In this document: positions 55,802 through 60,000 of the stretch, in pieces
Layout: every line of letters begins with the position of its first letter
Numbering within the stretch: position 1 is the stretch's first letter
Assembly: GCA_903813345.2 (NCBI GenBank)
Contig: CAIIXF020000002.1
Span: 22,460,455 to 22,520,454, forward strand
Reading direction: 5' to 3'
Length of the DNA: 60,000 nucleotides
Source of the DNA: Owenia fusiformis
Taxonomy: Eukaryota > Annelida > Polychaeta > Sabellida > Oweniidae
The notes under the pieces: model-generated
Database searches by the model: none
Told to the model about the DNA's origin: nothing
The model's input: only the letters and a program-made list of their open reading frames with translations
Program-made: the position numbers and the translations under genes

Positions 55802-55951
55802 GCAACCAGAAATTATGGGATGTACTGAAGCTCCCCGAAGCATAGCGATCAATTTTAAAGATTACAGTAAAACCCATCAATGCATACTCTGAAGGTTAGA
55901 CACTGCTATCAAAGAAACGATTTAATTTCAGAAATGCACAAAGTTTGTTAC
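55802..55951. repeat. Dispersed repeat P, copy 3
   Basis: Direct copy of 49803-49951 immediately upstream (in the sense of transcription) of the Penelope-like RT. Confidence 0.8.
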
Positions 55952-56285
55952 AATATAATGATTAGAAGGTTGAGACCAGATTTCATTATACATGTATTGT
56001 TAAAGTAGGGAGTATGCATTAGAAAATTTGGGTTATCACTAAAAATTGGGAAGATTGATTGATAACTAGTACTAACGGATATGAAGGAGGCAGGAGCGGG
56101 CCAAGCAAAAAAATGGACCTAAAAAGGCCTTTTTGGTCATTACTGGGCCTTTTTAGCTCTTAACTTTTAATTTTAGCCCAAATTTGGAAGAAAATGGGCC
56201 TCATAACTAATTTTCACCTACTTTTTTGGGTTTTAGGGTGAAGTTTTGTTCTCAGGCTTGAAATTTGACCCCCCCCTGTTGGTTC
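55952..56285. other. Gene-less stretch
   Basis: Contains a diverged GGGCCTTTTT-type repeat (56120-56200). No gene. Confidence 0.45.
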
Positions 56286-56289
56286 CAAG

Positions 56290-56760
56290 AACCACCCCTC
56301 TTCAGCAGTGGTTGCTACCAGTAATGAATCATCTATGTAACCAACAATCATGTGACCTTATTGTCTCAATGTAGAATAAACTAGTTTCATCTATTTTGTG
56401 AATGACCTTGGTGCATATGCTATACCATTTGGTAAATAGGTATATTGAAACAGCTTATCATTCCACTTAAATCTCAGCACTTTTTGATACTGCTCATCTA
56501 CTGGCACTGTTTAGTAAGCATGTCTCAAATCAATCTATCCCATGAAGCAATCTTCTATAATAAGTTTCAGAGTAGTCCCAAAAGTGTCCATCTTAAAGTG
56601 ATAATAAACAATGCTTTCATTTAGTTTTTTCAAATTAAGTATCACTCTCAATTCATCACTATCTTACTTATGAGTTGTAAATATGCCAATTCATGAGGTA
56701 CATGTTCAACTTTTTGATAACCCAGTCTAAAAAAAATTTGGATTTGAATTTTTTTTAATT
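56290..56760 (-). pseudogene. DIRS-like RT (copy A)
   Basis: The minus strand reads LRVILNLKKLNESIVYYHFKMDTFGTTL, DLRHAY, KVLRFKWNDKLFQYTYLPNGIAYAPRSFTK, and GYIDDSLLVA. These are RT motifs of DIRS-type retrotransposons, with the YIDD catalytic box intact but several in-frame stops. It ends abruptly near 56290, so RNase H, methyltransferase and tyrosine recombinase are absent. Confidence 0.75.
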
Positions 56761-56975
56761 CAAATGTACATTCTGGAACAATATTTTAATTTAGTATATT
56801 TTGATCAGTTGTATATTTTTCCATTTTTGGATAAACTGTTTCTATCTAAGTGCTTGAAATTCATTGACTTACCTCAGAATCTGAAACGGGATTGCCTAGT
56901 CATTTCTTGCTGGCATTTGTACTGTTGCTAGCATTTTGGGTGAGGATATGATTGTTTCCCCCTGAAACTAGGTAT

Positions 56976-57914
56976 TCAACCCATTGTTGCATATTTCACA
57001 TTGTTTTTGAACTGGTTGTAACCTTGGCCTCTTGCATTGCCTATACCTTGTCCTCTGAAATTACCTCTCTCCAAGAAGGTATTAAGTTTCTTGCAAATTC
57101 TCTTGACCAAGCTGATATCCTTTGATGTTTCAGCTAAATTGTCCCCATGAAGCTGGTCTGTATATTTAATAGGCAATTTTGTATCTCTTGTTGATGGGAA
57201 TCAATAGTTTGATTTTGAGGTGAAAGAAATTCCAAAATTAAATCATTAATTCGTGTCACTTTCAATGCCTTTCAACTATCTGGTCTTTCTACAGAGTCTG
57301 AGAGCTCCATATACCTATCTTGAGCTAATAGCCTTTCCTAAATACGGAGTTGACCAAACTGGCCAATCCACCATTAACCTCTAATGTTGTCTTTTCTTTG
57401 GCCTGATATTTCAGCATAGAACAATTGAAATCCATTTTATCATTTTCATAAGTTGGCAAATCAGTACTGATTCCGGCACTTTCATCATGTTCATCACTTT
57501 GAATGTCATCGACATCAACAATTTCCTGACTATCATCATAGTCATAATATCCTTCCAAATTTTCCACATTTTTCATTCTTTCGTCCATGTTATTCAGTTT
57601 ATTGAGTATTTCCTTTAGAGCCTGTGGGCTACACAGCCCCTCATTATTATCAGTAGCGTTCATTGACGATGAACCTGGTAAAGTCTGGACATTAGGCCTA
57701 GCAGGTTGGGATTGTTGTTGGGAATTTTCACTTGTGTTTGGTTTTGATTTTGAAATAATATCAATTTTCGCTTGAGAACTTGTTCCGTGTTAGGTTCTAC
57801 TCCATCAAGTTGCTTAACAGTATCTGCAATACTCTTAGCCTTCTTACTACTAGTTTTATTGGAGGTTTTTTGTTGTAATTTTTCATTTGCCATTTTTACA
57901 CGAGGCATCTGCAA
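56976..57914 (-). pseudogene. Gag-like region of DIRS-like copy A
   Basis: Three minus-strand blocks: a Lys/Gln-rich start (57914-57660, MANEKLQQKTSNKTSSKKAK), an acidic middle with ALKEILNKLNNMDERMKNVE and a DDSQEIVDVDDIQSDEHD tract (57663-57325), and an Arg/Gly/Gln-rich end (57176-56976, GNFRGQGIGNARGQGYNQ). The short coiled coil, acidic spacer and RGQG tail just upstream of the RT fit a DIRS gag-like protein. Assignment rests on position and composition. Confidence 0.5.
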
Positions 57915-57959
57915 AGCTATGAAATATTCATCAAAATACTTTCGTATAATGATTTAATA

Positions 57960-58276
57960 CACTTATCTTCGATAAATGACTTGATAAATTGATAAATACA
58001 ATAGTGAACCTTAATAAATACAATAAAATAACCAAAATTCAAAATATTATTGCAACACTACCAATATTGATGCTATAAAGTGGACACACATCCACTTTGC
58101 TTGACAAAGCTAGTTCACTGATTGACGCATGCACAGTTCACATCTCATCTGAACCCAAAAATTATAGTTTGTAAATATAGAAGTATGCTATAGCAGCTGC
58201 ATTATCCATATTCAAATGTTTGTTTTTCTTGAATTTCATTTTTGAAAAATTTCAAAACATAAAATGCTGCCAAAAT
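57960..58276. other. Gene-less stretch
   Basis: AT-rich, nothing recognised. Confidence 0.45.
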
Positions 58277-59040
58277 TTAAAGAACATTAATGCTTTCATT
58301 GAGTTCATTTTGCATCCATCTTTGACTTACAAACTTATTAGGCAAAGTCTCACATGTTCCCTTGTAGCCTGTAAGGGAAGCGTCTGAAGCTAACACAATT
58401 TCTGGGGTGCCGCGATCTAGGTCTCTGTATTGGTTCTTTATGTTGGTGATCCACCAGGTTAAGTCTGCCTTCACAGGCAGAAACAGGTATGAAACATTCA
58501 TAATTTCCACAATTTGCTTTTAGAGCATCAATTTTCTGAAATTCAATTTGCCTATAGAATAATTTACCAAATTAATGTTGATATTAAAAGCCATGACACT
58601 TTTTTCCTCATTTATTCAAACCAAAGTTCTGTAAAAAGATTTTTTGTGGGCTCAAGATCTCACTGTGTCACTTGTCAGAATTGTGTCATCAATATAAATA
58701 GCAATAATACAACCAACTTGTCTCAATGTAGCATAGACTGGCTTTGTGAGTTTGGTAAAAAGTCTAGGTGCACCTGCAACCCCATGTGGGAGGCAGGTGA
58801 ATTGATGAAGTTTTTTTCCACTCAAACAGTCACAGTTTTTGGTAGTCTGCAATTTTTTGAAATCTTTTTCACAACTGTTTCAAAAGTATCCATTTTAAAA
58901 TGTTGATATACAATGGACTCTTCGAGTTCACTACTTGACTGAATGAAGGCATCCCAGCGGAGTCTTTCTAGGGCTTCATATGCAAGTTTGTGTGCGCGCA
59001 GAGCTCTGTTGTAATGTTTTCCGGACATTACGCCATTCAT
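58277..59040 (-). pseudogene. DIRS-like RT and RNase H (copy B)
   Basis: Minus-strand order: ELEESIVYQHFKMDTFETVVKKI (59040-58822), FTCLPHGVAGAPRLFTKLTKPVYATLRQVG...AIYIDDTILTSD (58852-58652), then NLVDHQHKEP-like sequence and WWITNIKNQYRD...PEIVLASDASLTGYKGTCE (58510-58277). RT motif C (YIDD) and the RNase H DAS motif are conserved. The first RT half lacks the D-x-x-x-AY block between KKI and CLSGKKLH, so a deletion is likely. Different enough from copy A to be a separate insertion. Confidence 0.75.
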
Positions 59041-59095
59041 TGATCCAGGTGCAATTGCTCCACTCTCAATAAAAATGTCTGATAGTCCAGCACCC

Positions 59096-59933
59096 TCAAA
59101 TCATTTTCCAATGACTAGGAATGTCATACAAATGTGAAAATCCCAGAGTCTCAGCACATACTATTGACTTGAATAACACAGGCCTTTGCCATGCGATTTG
59201 CTGGGCTTTTGCGTATATTGCTTGATCAGCTACTATTGGGTGATCTTTCTGACCATGCCTTGTACTCATCTGAACTGTATTCATCATAGTGGTAAAAACA
59301 GTGGGTGCCTCTGTAGGACTTGCATCTATTACAGGCAAATATGTCACCGTTGATTCTCTTGGGACCTCTTGTCTATATATCATTGCATTATAACCAGACC
59401 ATGCAGGCACAGATTGAGGTGCATCGCCAAATACTGTTAAAGTATCAGTAATACCAAGTTGGAGAAGAAACCAAACAAAATCTTCCATAGAAGCTTGAAC
59501 TACACTTGGGTTAATCTCCCAAAGCGGCGAAATTACTAACGAGGGATATTCGGGACTTTTAGCAGCAGATGCACTGAATGGAAGAATTTTCACTGGGACA
59601 ATTTCAGTATTTTGGATTCTTTTTTTTCAATTCTTTGTCAGGAATTGCAGGAGGGGATTGACACGTATCTACCTTTTTCTGAATCACAATGTCATTCGTG
59701 CAATGAGTAGTTGATTTCCCAGATAATGTTTCTTCTTGGAAATCATTGTTATCGAAACAGAATGTCAGAAAAACATTTGGTGTGATGTTACTAGGCATAC
59801 TTTTTGTTTGAATAACCAACGCTTCTTGTTTAGCTAGGTTTATTTCCACCTCTCTCAATTTCTCATGTGAAACTGTGTGACCGAACCTGTTTAGAATGCT
59901 CACTGCATTTGGCGAGCCTGTGATGCTCTTCAT
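59096..59933 (-). CDS. Unrecognised protein family member, probably one gene with a single frameshift
   Basis: Two abutting minus-strand frames. The first (59933-59604, 109 codons) reads ILNRFGHTVSHEKLREVEINLAKQE, FCFDNNDFQEETLSGKSTTH and CTNDIVIQKK. The second (to 59096) reads SLVISPLWEINPS, VPAWSGYNAMIYRQEVP, VTYLPVIDASPTEAPTVFTTM, VADQAIYAKAQQIAW. A one-base change in the 8-A run at about 59632-59640 would fuse them. The DN-x-D-x-x-E-x-T-L-x-G-x-x-TTH and LPVI-x-A-x-P-x-E blocks look like those of large uncharacterised TE-associated invertebrate families, but I cannot name a function. The reading begins near the window edge, so more may lie beyond 59933. Confidence 0.5.
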
Positions 59934-60000
59934 TGCAATTGGTAGGGAGATGTGTTAAGGTGTACTTATTCTACCTTTGCTCATGGTGTATACCATATCC

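Noticed and set aside
58514-58906. 130-codon plus-strand ORF
   Set aside because: Antisense to the DIRS-like RT on the minus strand, which has recognisable motifs.

Overview
This is an AT-rich eukaryotic window with no prokaryotic organisation: no operons, intron-like splice sites around the few host-like exons, and almost everything derived from transposable elements (TEs). The mix (CR1/L2-like LINEs, one carrying a 2A peptide; DIRS-like and Penelope-like retroelements; a Ty3/gypsy integrase; PIF/Harbinger-like, Tigger/pogo, mariner, piggyBac, hAT and foldback DNA elements; a YqaJ/SWIM-type exon) is what I would expect from a marine invertebrate, most likely a mollusc or another lophotrochozoan. 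The species cannot be read from the sequence. I see no intact host gene; every long ORF is a TE fragment, a minisatellite artefact or an unrecognised remnant.

Layout. 0-6.5 kb: mostly gene-less, with a 140-bp tandem duplication, a two-exon SWIM-type fragment (2.43-3.0 kb), a 0.3-kb palindromic MITE (family Y), a 500-N assembly gap (3635-4134) and a weak coding-like remnant (4.6-5.7 kb). 6.5-32.3 kb: a nest of transposons inside one minus-strand LINE. LINE-1 (5' half 30.08-32.34 kb, 3' half 6.5-8.275 kb) is split by element X (8276-30075; terminal inverted repeats of about 300 bp, 5-bp target duplication TTAAT). X is split by element Y (9598-29726). Y holds LINE-2 (about 9.7-28.0 kb, minus). 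LINE-2 is cut by a piggyBac-type MITE, a mariner remnant, a 7-bp-TSD MITE (W), an unclassified insertion and the 9.6-kb element Z (about 18.01-27.59 kb). Z holds a Tigger/pogo element and smaller MITEs. For X, W, the mariner, the piggyBac-type and the hAT-like insertions, removing the element plus one target-duplication copy restores the interrupted LINE reading frame or site.

32.8-34.5 kb: a nearly complete PIF/Harbinger-like transposon with 86-bp terminal repeats. 34.5-39 kb: gene-less, with a 42-bp x 23 minisatellite at 37.0-37.94 kb. 39-42.3 kb: one possible host exon and two broken minus-strand DDE transposases, one with a C-terminal SWIM finger. 42.5-48.6 kb: a foldback-type element V whose inverted arms are arrays of a 90-bp repeat (about 7 copies left, 20 right), itself invaded by U, a 1.5-kb element with a 9-bp target duplication and palindrome-bearing ends. 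48.7-51.5 kb: a small terminal exon, a 300-bp tandem duplication and a Ser/Arg/His-rich minus-strand coding region built on a 27-bp minisatellite. 51.5-59 kb: back-to-back decayed retroelement pieces on the minus strand (LINE-3, a gypsy integrase, LINE-4, a Penelope-like RT, two DIRS-like elements). 59.1-59.93 kb: a near-intact unrecognised ORF pair, probably one gene with a one-base frameshift.

The genes do not form a pathway. The value of the window is as a stratigraphic record of successive transpositions, and as a source of several non-autonomous families (X, Y, Z, V, U, W) whose ends can be read precisely here.
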